DNA of 64,000 nt. Source: an uncultured Clostridia bacterium (GTDB lineage: Bacteria; Bacillota; Clostridia; Christensenellales; CAG-917). The notes beneath the pieces were generated by a model. That model was not told the origin of the DNA. It saw only the letters and a program-made list of their open reading frames with translations, and ran no database searches. Both the position numbers and the translations under genes were made by a program. Each line of letters begins with the position of its first letter. Within the stretch, counting starts at the first letter, position 1. Of this stretch, positions 52,901 to 57,918 are shown piece by piece. Location of the stretch: the NCBI GenBank assembly GCA_934277645.1, contig CAKQUX010000001.1:310001-374000 (forward strand), in the 5' to 3' direction.

Positions 52901-55492
52901 GTTTTCGGTGAACCACTTTCTTGCGCTGCCCGTTGCGTTTGTAAGGTTCGTGCCGTTTGCAAGATAACCTTCTTCGTCGCTAAGTTCGATTTGTCCGATA
53001 GAGCTGAAATCCATTCTGAACTTGCAAGTCGTAAAGCTCGACTCGCCGATGTCATATTTCGACTTTGTAAGTTCTTTTTCGTACTCGCCTCTGGACACGG
53101 TAAACGTCGTGTTAAGCACCATTGCGCTATCGCTTGTTCCGCCGTAATAAATTTCAAACACGCCGCCGTTATCGGTGGTTTTGTAAACAACGTAGAAGCT
53201 ACCGTCAAAGAATGCGTTTTCATTGCTTCCGAGTCCGAATCTCGACAAGTCGTAATCGCCGACCGTTCCGCCGACAGAATCGCTTGACGAAATAGCTCCG
53301 CTTTTTACAACGACGACGCTTTCTTCACCTGTTGTGTTTGTATATCTAAGGCTGTTGCCCGACAAGTTTATGCCGACAGCGTTAAACTTGCCTGTCTTTC
53401 TCGTTTCGTTTGCAAGGAGAATTTGAAGTTTGATATACGGATATGCACTTCCGAGCATATCTTTTGTGCCGATCCAATATTCGCCGATGCCCTTGCCGTC
53501 TACAAGGTACGGAGTAAAGTCGGCGCTAGCTACGTTTGAGTTGCCGAGCACTGCGCTCATTTCCGAAGCGTTTGCCGAAAGGTCATAGTCTGCCTTGAAA
53601 TAATAGACGCTTTTTTGTCCGGCTGCCGCATTAGTCCCCGTAAGGTTTGCGACCGCAAATTGAATTTTATAAAAGCCCGAACCGTAACAAGACGTTCCGT
53701 TCGCAATCGCACTAAAATCGATTTCGAGCGCAGTTGCTTTTTGATATGCAAAAACTTTACCTGCAGCATATTTGTAGGCAAAGCCTGCCGCCGCATTCGG
53801 CGTAACTTCACTGTACGTGCCGTCTGCGCTTGTCGAATAATAAAGTCTGTAATAATAGACGTAAGGCGCAGCCGACGAAGCCGCGGCGTCAACCGAGAGC
53901 TTTATGGTTTGTTTTGACGTGTAAATCCAAGGCGCGTCCGCAAGTTTTGCGGTAGTCGACGCATAAGGCGTTTCATCGCTATCGGCTGTCAACGAAATCT
54001 TGCTAAGATTTGCCGCCGTAGTCTTATCTATACCGCCGACTGTAATAACCGTTTTAGCGGCATTGCCCGACGCATAGTCGGACGTCGTCATTGTAAGTTT
54101 TGTGTTTTGGTAGAAATAAAGCGTCAAAGTCGCAGTAGTCTTGTTCGACTTTGAATAGCTGTAATAATAAACAGGCGCGCTGTCGCTTGACGACTTCATA
54201 CAAACGTTTGCGCTGCTCTGCTTGTACGGACAAAGCGTGACGCTTTCGGTGTCGCTTGTCGCCAACGTAATTCTATTCAGCATCGAGTTGTCCGTAATGT
54301 TAAATTTAACGATTTTATAATAGCTGTAACCGCCGATAGTGTCTATCGACGAATTTGTATACGATTTAAGATTGAGTTCTTCAACGTTCGAACCGGTTTT
54401 TGCGCCGCTGTCCAGGCTGTTCGTCAAAGCGTCTTGCAAGTTTGAAAAATCGGTATAGACGTTTTCAGTGTTCGTTGCCGCCGAACCATAGTTGTACGGG
54501 ATACTTGCCAACGTCGTCTTGTATGGTTTAAGATTGTTGCCTTCGTTTGCTGCCGCCGTCTTGTTTGCAGGAGCCTGACTGTCACTTGGCAAAGTCGCGT
54601 TAAGCGTCAATTTAACGCCACTGATAATACCGCCGATTGCTCTACCTGTAACAACTCCTTTTTGATAAACCCTGAATGCAACGACAAGTCCGATTGCGCC
54701 GTCGTTGTCGCCCGTTCCCGTTGTAGCGCTTGTGGTGTTCCAGCCACTGAGCGTAAACGATTGAGCTTCCATATCGCCACCCGAGCCGATAGTGATTTTA
54801 TCGCCCGAGCCTGTAAGGTCTTTCATTTTTGTATTATAAATACTTTCGTTGGTTAGATCCTTTGCATGTTTTGCCGTAGCAGGACCGTCAAGTTTTCCGA
54901 CGTAAACGCCGAAACCATGGTGGTCGTCTCCTATAGTGGTTGTAAACGTAGCTTCGATTGTCGCTGTCAAAGAACCGCCGTTCGCCAATAAATATGCAAG
55001 CTCCGTATTTTTAAGTTTCATATTGAAAGCAACAAACATATTTCTATTCGACGTACCGCTCTTTGTAGAACATTTATACGTGTCGCCTGTTGCCGAGTTA
55101 GAAACGTCACGGTCACCACTGTAATAATAGCTGCCGGTACTTGTCGTCATATTGCCCGAAACCGTCGTGAAATTCTTGACTGAACGTTCCGTTCCGCTAC
55201 CTTGAAGCGTTATACCGCTCGTGGTCTCGATAAAATTCGTGCCGCCGCCCGATTTTGAAGCAGGGTCGGCTTCTGCGCCACCGTCTGTCGTTTCGCTTTC
55301 GCCCGAGCCGCTTTCGATTGTGCTTTCGGCTTCGTCCGCGCTTGCTATCGAATTAAAATTAAGAGAATCGCCAAAAATTGCAAAAGAGAAGGTAAAAATC
55401 AGCATAGCAAACAATGCCAACAAAATGGCAAGTTTCACCGACAAATTAGCAGTTTTTGTCCTTTTCATCTTTTCTCTCTCATTCATTCTCAT
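40979..55492 (-). CDS. Giant cell-surface protein, 4837 residues, MBG/YDG modules and novel Tyr/Gly repeats
   Basis: An N-terminal signal ('LAILLALFAMLIFTFSFAIF', after a basic segment) leads to export. Residues about 60-300 look like a beta-sandwich. From about 1200 to 4650 many modules resemble MBG/YDG-type beta domains, recognised by 'KQYGDSDPTIGYEI', 'NKEYDGTADVPTY', 'DRRYNGTSEI', 'DRKYDGTSDV', 'DKYYDGTAKGTG', 'DKIYDGKTVTTV', 'TKQYDGTKTVF' and 'TRVYGAIDPEVPVLF'. Between about 2640 and 3600 a short Tyr/Gly repeat is inserted many times. A single membrane helix (about 4695-4722, 'FIGVIAGIVVIGVGVPLTIV') is followed by Lys clusters, an acidic stretch and a Pro-Lys-Ala tail inside the cell. 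There is no LPXTG motif. Start ATG 55492 has AGAGAGGT upstream. It is probably an adhesin or surface-layer-like stalk; function is inferred only from architecture. Confidence 0.9.
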   Translation of the reverse strand: MRMNEREKMKRTKTANLSVKLAILLALFAMLIFTFSFAIFGDSLNFNSIASADEAESTIESGSGESETTDGGAEADPASKSGGGTNFIETTSGITLQGSGTERSVKNFTTVSGNMTTSTGSYYYSGDRDVSNSATGDTYKCSTKSGTSNRNMFVAFNMKLKNTELAYLLANGGSLTATIEATFTTTIGDDHHGFGVYVGKLDGPATAKHAKDLTNESIYNTKMKDLTGSGDKITIGSGGDMEAQSFTLSGWNTTSATTGTGDNDGAIGLVVAFRVYQKGVVTGRAIGGIISGVKLTLNATLPSDSQAPANKTAAANEGNNLKPYKTTLASIPYNYGSAATNTENVYTDFSNLQDALTNSLDSGAKTGSNVEELNLKSYTNSSIDTIGGYSYYKIVKFNITDNSMLNRITLATSDTESVTLCPYKQSSANVCMKSSSDSAPVYYYSYSKSNKTTATLTLYFYQNTKLTMTTSDYASGNAAKTVITVGGIDKTTAANLSKISLTADSDETPYASTTAKLADAPWIYTSKQTIKLSVDAAASSAAPYVYYYRLYYSTSADGTYSEVTPNAAAGFAYKYAAGKVFAYQKATALEIDFSAIANGTSCYGSGFYKIQFAVANLTGTNAAAGQKSVYYFKADYDLSANASEMSAVLGNSNVASADFTPYLVDGKGIGEYWIGTKDMLGSAYPYIKLQILLANETRKTGKFNAVGINLSGNSLRYTNTTGEESVVVVKSGAISSSDSVGGTVGDYDLSRFGLGSNENAFFDGSFYVVYKTTDNGGVFEIYYGGTSDSAMVLNTTFTVSRGEYEKELTKSKYDIGESSFTTCKFRMDFSSIGQIELSDEEGYLANGTNLTNATGSARKWFTENWKPQIKSTIDIEGEEYAAKSYTYFGIKRNALVDGFGADTLKAWFSGAISSLDENNKYLNYITKDDYFNYLTTNGFFDAILLGTVGQTADSIIPYAASTMADFSMGKQNVAGLFTIYAWTVDQAGNIGQSSVAQIFIDGNRYTIASYLDKETANEFISADCLSVDDIAIEMKDKDGNVTTEFRRGDTVTFSIKWANGFFPYVIATAEYKGGSIQYDENTKDNLYIAESDKALTAKYFASEGLNAKGINVGETVLLNGVYNCEFTWSVDNAGSILDNHDFFFNAEEGKTIPTAYVFSFRRLASLTRASASVYYNGESQDMPYTGAITDENYERWAETLTFANADTHFGVNLKYYAYVSDDTDYEAAGYTSLDSIKNAGQYFVYAQVNDNCYISEVFKGQFAINKAEEKVVVQAVPVETVYGGENYTTVFGFKILSGLLGDDTKKVAEVIGSESDYLAKVDGVYYRYVDIVNLQKYTKNSDNTYSPDISGKYVNINGNFIRLEKGTAANEESDKYFEYYNLLGLKGEIGLQGVTNNTNIGAGAYTLEAKEAFDSSNYSFTFDTSSGASYVINKFTVTLLAKDATKQYGDSDPTIGYEIDPNSDLVLFDQTKLTAEVLSKIILGGKVSRTLGEAVGEYAYLPTGEGFEVHSNFAVVVNVGGENPSKFTITKRQIEIYPVLGQSAYFEVTDELKAEADANGYATVIKSATDLQTTISYTLDSFDRIYASYITGVLGVKITVTKDGDKYVAVGQIVMNNGSTDMLETTDKTTFDLVLMNYVASENGEESLYTYEGSEGYPYEAFIMTADASGKLWKASNGGDEIYINDTKLSGETKYEKGIEYTQSETKVANVEEIQTIIDANENLDKKFVKCVEYTFDSATNAFVKDATEKYRSLADLKVAITNGQIEISGVTYYFTKSNAADFSTATSSSDVYAAYYQVSIYDGENYVAVKFYCVPFEVQEEIDGVQVDKAIIYNGADKYTENESGKYIARNGVYYLLDLANKYAAKNSLTGVAVEQNDLKDEYTLIGKFGFISFNILNLDKVGMAIVLQNKTISIEYDNVHSPAELKAYLESNYGSINSQIDGEKLFKVLANDKGVKGEKTFDGTIEYTVSEDFGVGNVGVYQVEIKFNPTNADGFMTEYSDQGAADGKFYVMYSAYFVEITPANIHVAVSSSDSRTYGGDEAKVNYTLNYKGSAIEASDYNGYGITLGSFKRVLMASKDSATYEVAAEGTRYDAVSALAQAKTIDSNYAKAYYGIMIDEAFSASSNYTIVYDNYNTVFGNVTVTINRAKLVLKNGEDGTFKGINKEYDGTADVPTYNAITIGALRPEDDLTIGYVVSKYRNANGESADAGKKTIEFKNFSLSGAAAGNYELWYVDENDGLTKAYTTDSNWFGKVDAEITKKVVNITVAGIKRINKIYDGFDEYGESVLSKENLSALVIGCDVLDKIAEEFISNKSNNKIAISGAFRTPTGAAQIGVAKNVVVNAEIVYFLENAANNYSFAGADGIVAYAEDNKVVVRIPQVGIGEIEKREITLTGDDVTFEIPDRRYNGTSEINHGDIKYTFKDGVLAKSDSFIKLNITAKYGNKVGGEFIEGKNVGEYGYFKVTSIESMNNNYVVKFNDTIDKQIVDKNGNAMTAKILPARLVLAAEFATDRKYDGTSDVIFDESNYGRYELKFFLGDQFDGNDLDKLRVFFTLAQLQWLGKETKYVVLDETGNSTLNVDVLFDSLVVYVYDKVGGYLSEEEQKTILGNYCLVAYTFNGTGYTQETENGYKLSVEDRTAVIVSEGGEISVTTDADGNYILKGFEEYYKDENGNYVLFDGEYYSIPSERYSKNEFNEFVLDENGNYVLLGETYVLYNSLGERYGKVGGYYKVGEATFLRKELALTVQNIYINDKYYDGTAKGTGGIKGNEGIYAFDQEYVEVSFTVAFTQIDAGTGVKANVSIDRIADKTDRKVAFNYMLPEGISLTAYGYANILRAPLAVNVTLADKIYDGKTVTTVSDYEFDSACFKERDLISSSPAKDSNGNLIYKADANGEYVYIVTNGEYYKFDELDESLKEQYKDAKRYSVKMNYVYKYTLDYLYAAIDSKDALDMAQHGTVYGLTLKYNGYSTGNTYMNYELTTVSVKDWIKDTNSFTEDEWIDSTSITKQEWLELNNKTFGATTEVNAYSLEVYADREKTNGRTVIINGVVNTVSGNYALIDGKYYMVDTLTEIVPYETATGAEGEVSVEIEYKTYYYVPVQNAILKLGGTYYLADGVNCDEYSKITVDGNDYFYITKNADGLTDYGFKVGDKYAVKSGDSFILYNFLYNGNMLLNLPEYSKVIGGVTYYTDETVASDAFVKFNLFNVNGESSYIWLGDVMAELASQDRYAKAYALDANGTYVLIGGKYVLLAEQQICDLTQNENGGYYLVGGDYISLDGNRFNKVYVSDATGEFVLDGETFKRLSDIQKYSKGTKDVYTEAENGEYVLIQGAYTLLSSLTKYSLDAESGNYVESADGEYVLDGTVYVLIAEQQKYTKTVEDEFTPDDSGEWVNLGGVYVELATVQRYAESYEAAENGAFVKVGENYVEVDSNNVYALTDNVSLDNIGENSYIRTESGFVKVVGNRYTLTENFELNAGGEYIKLADGVYEKVENLFKFGSVANDSIYDVAGDSWYVKQTESGNEYYILTGLTPERDGYASKDFYNVQADGEYANVDGEYKLVYELTKYVLDAESGNYVESADGEYVFVGGSYIAVSSLVKYAKVVKYYHAPTNLKNDVVLDKELAFASKTGAKIGGEDISAGMKYDFNYASIVIDGVTHFYFANDKADNVYGVVDGRTYYKYEEKELTVVDYSKYVDENPYSNSNYSLVYGELLAKISVNNVVYAVIGDEFASAPNATTTAALASNLKYNSLTYGVSDANITKRSIRLSVGTLDTEPLTKQYDGTKTVFPSKKSDGTGDKQLYFVSGNQVAGEEYCFEVMLGGLVLDEAQYITLPNDSDAMSIMFNNEQASAIALDRNVIFEINKAKGLAIKDGAPERVKVGNYMFESAVVTKSATIEKKDVSVKLVNGAATENNKVDSAYTDITAKHNAGSEDAAYAVATYGDNMDNVVYYYEYKFLDNSYVENVWYTTGDGKYYATIQDAFDVKSGNKEEVAFADDLTIDNEKQVFSRTAKQIDLAGDMTLPTVSSSANNFKNAGVYALTLKDGYAANYKFNLNFVNDMSAKFIYNSDEHALKQEPTQETNSAYVRSISGLNSVSGVLFVQKRTAYAYTDNATRVYGAIDPEVPVLFSSSKTERNTSGLANGQLPSSLSGDIRREFYSWSDGAFGTRVDSTSHVTDSEHRYAIKLNLDRVNNRNYIVLNLYDEAVDGEGNKVSYSLYNPEDGTGFVGELVIEYAAFQNVRLDDKSITFTGNEYKPVVVGSGVAVKDFSQRVKRIMLNGNDVTADGIVNAGTYTVEVEISATGYKTTIMTATVVIKPANVNLAVFRETYNYDMRRHGIDGKTAAGNVLHVTYGGSLISYGDIMIIYTVPGKEDEPDTYFCGFPYRADDNRYYACDKDGNYVDEDGMLITDPSVERVSMNLPSKANTYPFRAVYNPDKATETAHPENFSLSTSDTANLTINPIIVHITVDTVVKEWAGKGSAANEITFTYETDSEFASLANYFTVNKANISYYRTYNFETSSTVAGIVTAKNLTAGNYNYTIKSRDANVKLVGDVQGVYYLGVKTITATSEDESLKMTVTADENNLFYADAAFGVKLALVEDDGTTKSLYSKISAYTKSLGSFFKPTAVGAIVNAELHRQATGGKVTMALDIPSGVENFKLYLITKDGGMKEVSYTIQDGQVVASTEMVGYFVFVVDGGFPYWFIGVIAGIVVIGVGVPLTIVLVKKKKNGTLGGKKKKKGENEDGEQSEENTDGNAEENTDGENEQAEGEQTEGKKKPKAPKAPKAPKEPKEPKAPKAPKAPKEVEVTEVPKEPKAPKAPKAPKAPKAPKAPKGAE
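40982..41175 (-). repeat. Low-complexity region encoding the Pro-Lys-Ala tail
   Basis: A 9-nt period (codons for Pro-Lys-Ala or Pro-Lys-Glu) is repeated in two blocks separated by a Val/Glu/Thr spacer at about 41064-41085. It encodes the last 60 or so residues, a positively charged disordered tail predicted to be cytosolic. The period makes the tail prone to length change. Confidence 0.9.
44690..47560 (-). repeat. Array of at least fifteen Tyr/Gly beta-hairpin-like protein repeats
   Basis: The recurring pattern is [D/E]-x-x-G-x-Y-V-x-x-x-G-x-Y-V-x-L, then a variable linker ending in K/R-Y. Examples are 'DENGNYVLLGETYVL', 'DANGTYVLIGGKYVLL', 'ENGGYYLVGGDYISL', 'AENGEYVLIQGAYTLL', 'DSGEWVNLGGVYVEL' and 'ADGEYANVDGEYKLV'. 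Spacing is about 22-35 residues where dense. Outliers occur near 46800, 49950 and 51430. Some copies sit inside YDG-like domains as insertions. I do not recognise this as a named repeat. Confidence 0.8.
44742..45460 (-). repeat. Pair of near-identical 44-nt copies within the repeat array
   Basis: Positions 44742-44785 and 45417-45460 differ at two bases and encode the same peptide segment (DAESGNYVESADGEY). They are exactly 675 nt (225 codons) apart, which points to recent in-frame duplication or gene conversion. Confidence 0.8.
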
Positions 55493-55641
55493 AATTTTCT
55501 ACCTCTCTTAAATTCTCTTAATTATTCGGGCAACGCCCTGTTATCTTTTTGTTTAGATTTTGGTTTTCGCATACCTACGTTTCCAAGCGGAACTAATCTC
55601 AAAAGAGCATAAGTATCCTAATTATCCAAGTATACAGCATA

Positions 55642-55670
55642 ATCTTACTATGCCAAGTTGTTTTTGTCAA
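55642..55670 (-). promoter_or_regulatory. Promoter of the giant surface-protein gene
   Basis: Minus-strand consensus -35 TTGACA (55665-55670), 17-bp spacer and -10 TAAGAT (55642-55647). The predicted 5' leader is about 140 nt and holds a small GGGC/GCCC hairpin near 55528-55539. Confidence 0.78.
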
Positions 55671-55806
55671 TATTTTATCTGTTTTTTTATTGCCAACTAC
55701 TGCCTGTCAGCCGAAACTTCTGCCGTTTTTTGCCAATTTTTTACCCAAAATCTTAAAAACCTGTTCCTTAAAGCCTTGTGTTTTGCCTTAAAACCCTTAA
55801 ACGTCC

Positions 55807-55985
55807 TGCATTTCATTAATGTCCTGCCTTCATTATTATAAATACCCTGCCTCTCATTTAACGCCCTGCATTTCATTTATAATAGAACTCTGTTGCTCTT
55901 TAATGCCTTACATTTCATTTATAATAGATACTCTGTTTTCATTCAATACCTTGCATTTCATTTATCATTTATTATAATTACCCTG
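55807..55985. repeat. Degenerate noncoding tandem repeats upstream of the giant gene
   Basis: TGCATTTCATTTATAATA-like units recur at about 55807, 55824, 55848, 55867, 55909 and 55952. The last three are the best conserved and are 42-43 bp apart. On the minus strand each reads TATTATAAATGAAATG, which contains -10-like and ATG-like elements but no sustained frame. The rest of the 601-bp gap holds the giant gene's promoter and the acyl-CoA synthetase terminator. Confidence 0.65.
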
Positions 55986-56012
55986 TCTTTAATTTACTTC
56001 TCGTTTTTTTAC

Positions 56013-56044
56013 GCAAAAAACCTCACCGCTAAGAGTGAGGTTTT
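56013..56044 (-). terminator. Terminator of the acyl-CoA synthetase gene
   Basis: A 10-bp stem AAAACCTCAC with its complement and an 8-nt loop (56017-56044) are followed by T residues on the minus strand, about 50 nt past the stop codon. Confidence 0.88.
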
Positions 56045-56093
56045 AAATGGTTGTTTCAATCGACAAATTCTTTTTTTGTCGCAGTGACGTAAA

Positions 56094-57719
56094 TTATTGC
56101 TTTCTAAGTTCCGTGCGCTTGATTTTTCCGCTTATCGTTTTCGGGAGTTCTTCGACAAAATCGATAATTCTCGGATATTTATACGGAGCGGTCGCATTTT
56201 TGACGTAGGTCTGAATTTCCTTTTTAAGCTCGTCGCTTGCGACAAAGCCTTTTGCCAAAACTATGGTCGCCTTTACGACTTGTCCCCTTACAGGGTCAGG
56301 CGCACCCGTGACCGCGCATTCCAAAACGCTCGGATGCTCCATAAGGACGCTTTCGATTTCAAAAGGTCCGATGCGGTATCCGCTCGATTTGATAAGGTCG
56401 TCCGTTCTTCCGACGTAATAAAGATAGCCGTCTTCGTCACGCCAAGCCATATCGCCCGTGTGATAATAGCCGTCGTGCATAGCTTCCGCCGTGATGTCGG
56501 GACTTAAATAATATTCTTTGAAAAGTCCGAAAGGTCTGCCTTCCGAAATGTCGATGCAGATTTCGCCGACTTCGCCGTTAGGCGTCATAGTGCCGTCGGA
56601 ATTCAACAAGCCGAGTTTGTATTGCGGAGTAGGTTTTCCCATCGAACCGAGTTTCGGAGTCATTCCCTTTAAGTTCGCAACGGTCAGCGTCGTTTCGGTT
56701 TGTCCGAAGCCTTCCATAAGCGTAAGTCCGGTCGCTTCCTTAAAACGCGTTACGACTTCGGGATTGACCGCTTCGCCTGCCGTCGTCGCATAGACAAGGC
56801 TTGAAAGGTCGTAATGCGAAAGGTCTGCTTTGATTAAAAATCTATAAATGGTCGGCGGAGCGCAGAAAGTCGTCACTTTGTATTTTTCAATCATTCTCAA
56901 AACTCTGTCTTGGTCGAATTTTGAAAAATCGAAAGTGAACACGCATGCGCCGCAAAGCCATTGACCGTAAAGTTTGCCCCAAACGGCTTTACCCCAACCC
57001 GTTTCGGCAACGGTGAAATGAATTCCGTCCTTCCTGACGCAATGCCACCATTTTGCCGTAACAAAATGCGCCAAAGCATAGCTGAACGTATGCGCCGCCA
57101 TTTTCGGATAGGACGTTGTTCCCGACGTAAAGTACATAAGCATTATGTCGTCGATGTCCGTTTCTCGTCTTTCAAACTCGGTCGGATATTCATAAGCCTT
57201 TGAAAAACTCGTCCAGCCGTCCTTGTTGCCTGCAATGATGAGATTCTTTACGCTCTTTTCGCTTGCCGCTTTCTCGACTTCGCCCGAAATAGTTCCGTCA
57301 GCCGTGCAGACAATCGTCGTTACGCCTGCTTTTTCGATACGATACACGACGTCTTTCTTTTTGAGCTGGTCGGTTGCCGGAATCGCAATTGCGCCGATTT
57401 TATGCAACGCCACGATGGAAAGCCAAAATTCATAATGACGACGAAGTATAAGCATAACTCTGTCGCCGCGCTTTACTCCCATATCGGTGAAGAAATTCGC
57501 AACTTGATTTGACAATAGACTAATATCCTTAAAGGTAAAAATTCGGTCGGAACCGTCGTCGGCAACCCAAATCATAGCCTTGCGCGAAGGCTCGGTCTTT
57601 GCAAATTCGTCCACAACGTCGTAAGCAAAGTTGAAATTCTTCGGAGCGTCAAAACTTATGGCTCTAAGCGTTCCGTCACTGTTCAATTCTTCTTTAATAT
57701 ATTTCTCGTAAAGTTCCAT
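56094..57719 (-). CDS. Acyl-CoA synthetase (AMP-forming), medium-chain/ACSM type
   Basis: The 541-residue adenylate-forming enzyme activates a carboxylate with ATP and CoA. Motifs in order are the A3 P-loop 'MYFTSGTTSYPKMAAH' (about 192-207), 'EGFGQTETTLTV' (A5), 'GYYHTGDMAWRDEDGYLYYV' (A7), 'GRTDDLIKSSGYRIGPFEIE' (A8) and the catalytic lysine in 'LPKTISGKIKRTEL' (A10). The absence of a long N-terminal domain and the 'WHCVRKDGIHFTVAETGWGK' region fit the medium-chain (benzoate/butyrate/ACSM-like) branch rather than acetyl-CoA synthetase. It is a single-gene unit downstream of pckG. The natural acid is not identifiable. Confidence 0.9.
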   Translation of the reverse strand: MELYEKYIKEELNSDGTLRAISFDAPKNFNFAYDVVDEFAKTEPSRKAMIWVADDGSDRIFTFKDISLLSNQVANFFTDMGVKRGDRVMLILRRHYEFWLSIVALHKIGAIAIPATDQLKKKDVVYRIEKAGVTTIVCTADGTISGEVEKAASEKSVKNLIIAGNKDGWTSFSKAYEYPTEFERRETDIDDIMLMYFTSGTTSYPKMAAHTFSYALAHFVTAKWWHCVRKDGIHFTVAETGWGKAVWGKLYGQWLCGACVFTFDFSKFDQDRVLRMIEKYKVTTFCAPPTIYRFLIKADLSHYDLSSLVYATTAGEAVNPEVVTRFKEATGLTLMEGFGQTETTLTVANLKGMTPKLGSMGKPTPQYKLGLLNSDGTMTPNGEVGEICIDISEGRPFGLFKEYYLSPDITAEAMHDGYYHTGDMAWRDEDGYLYYVGRTDDLIKSSGYRIGPFEIESVLMEHPSVLECAVTGAPDPVRGQVVKATIVLAKGFVASDELKKEIQTYVKNATAPYKYPRIIDFVEELPKTISGKIKRTELRKQ

Positions 57720-57880
57720 ATTGCTTAAATTCTCTTTCGTCCGTCATCATAGTCGTTACGTTTATTATTTGCGTTTTTTAAACATTAACTCGCGTAAACT
57801 AATGAAGTTTTGCAATCGTTATCAATCTTAGTTTAAACGCCGTTTTCGCCAATTGTTGTTTGACGGCGATTGCAAGTTCT

Positions 57881-57913
57881 AATAAAAAGAGGCGACACTT
57901 TGGTGTCACCCCT
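57881..57913 (-). terminator. Terminator of pckG
   Basis: An 11-bp stem with two G-T pairs (57888-57913) and loop TTTG is followed by five T residues on the minus strand, 6 nt past the pckG stop. Confidence 0.88.
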
Positions 57914-57918
57914 TAAAA

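Noticed and set aside
55807..55985. CRISPR array
   Set aside because: The repeats are degenerate, unequally spaced and without unique spacers, and no cas genes are present.
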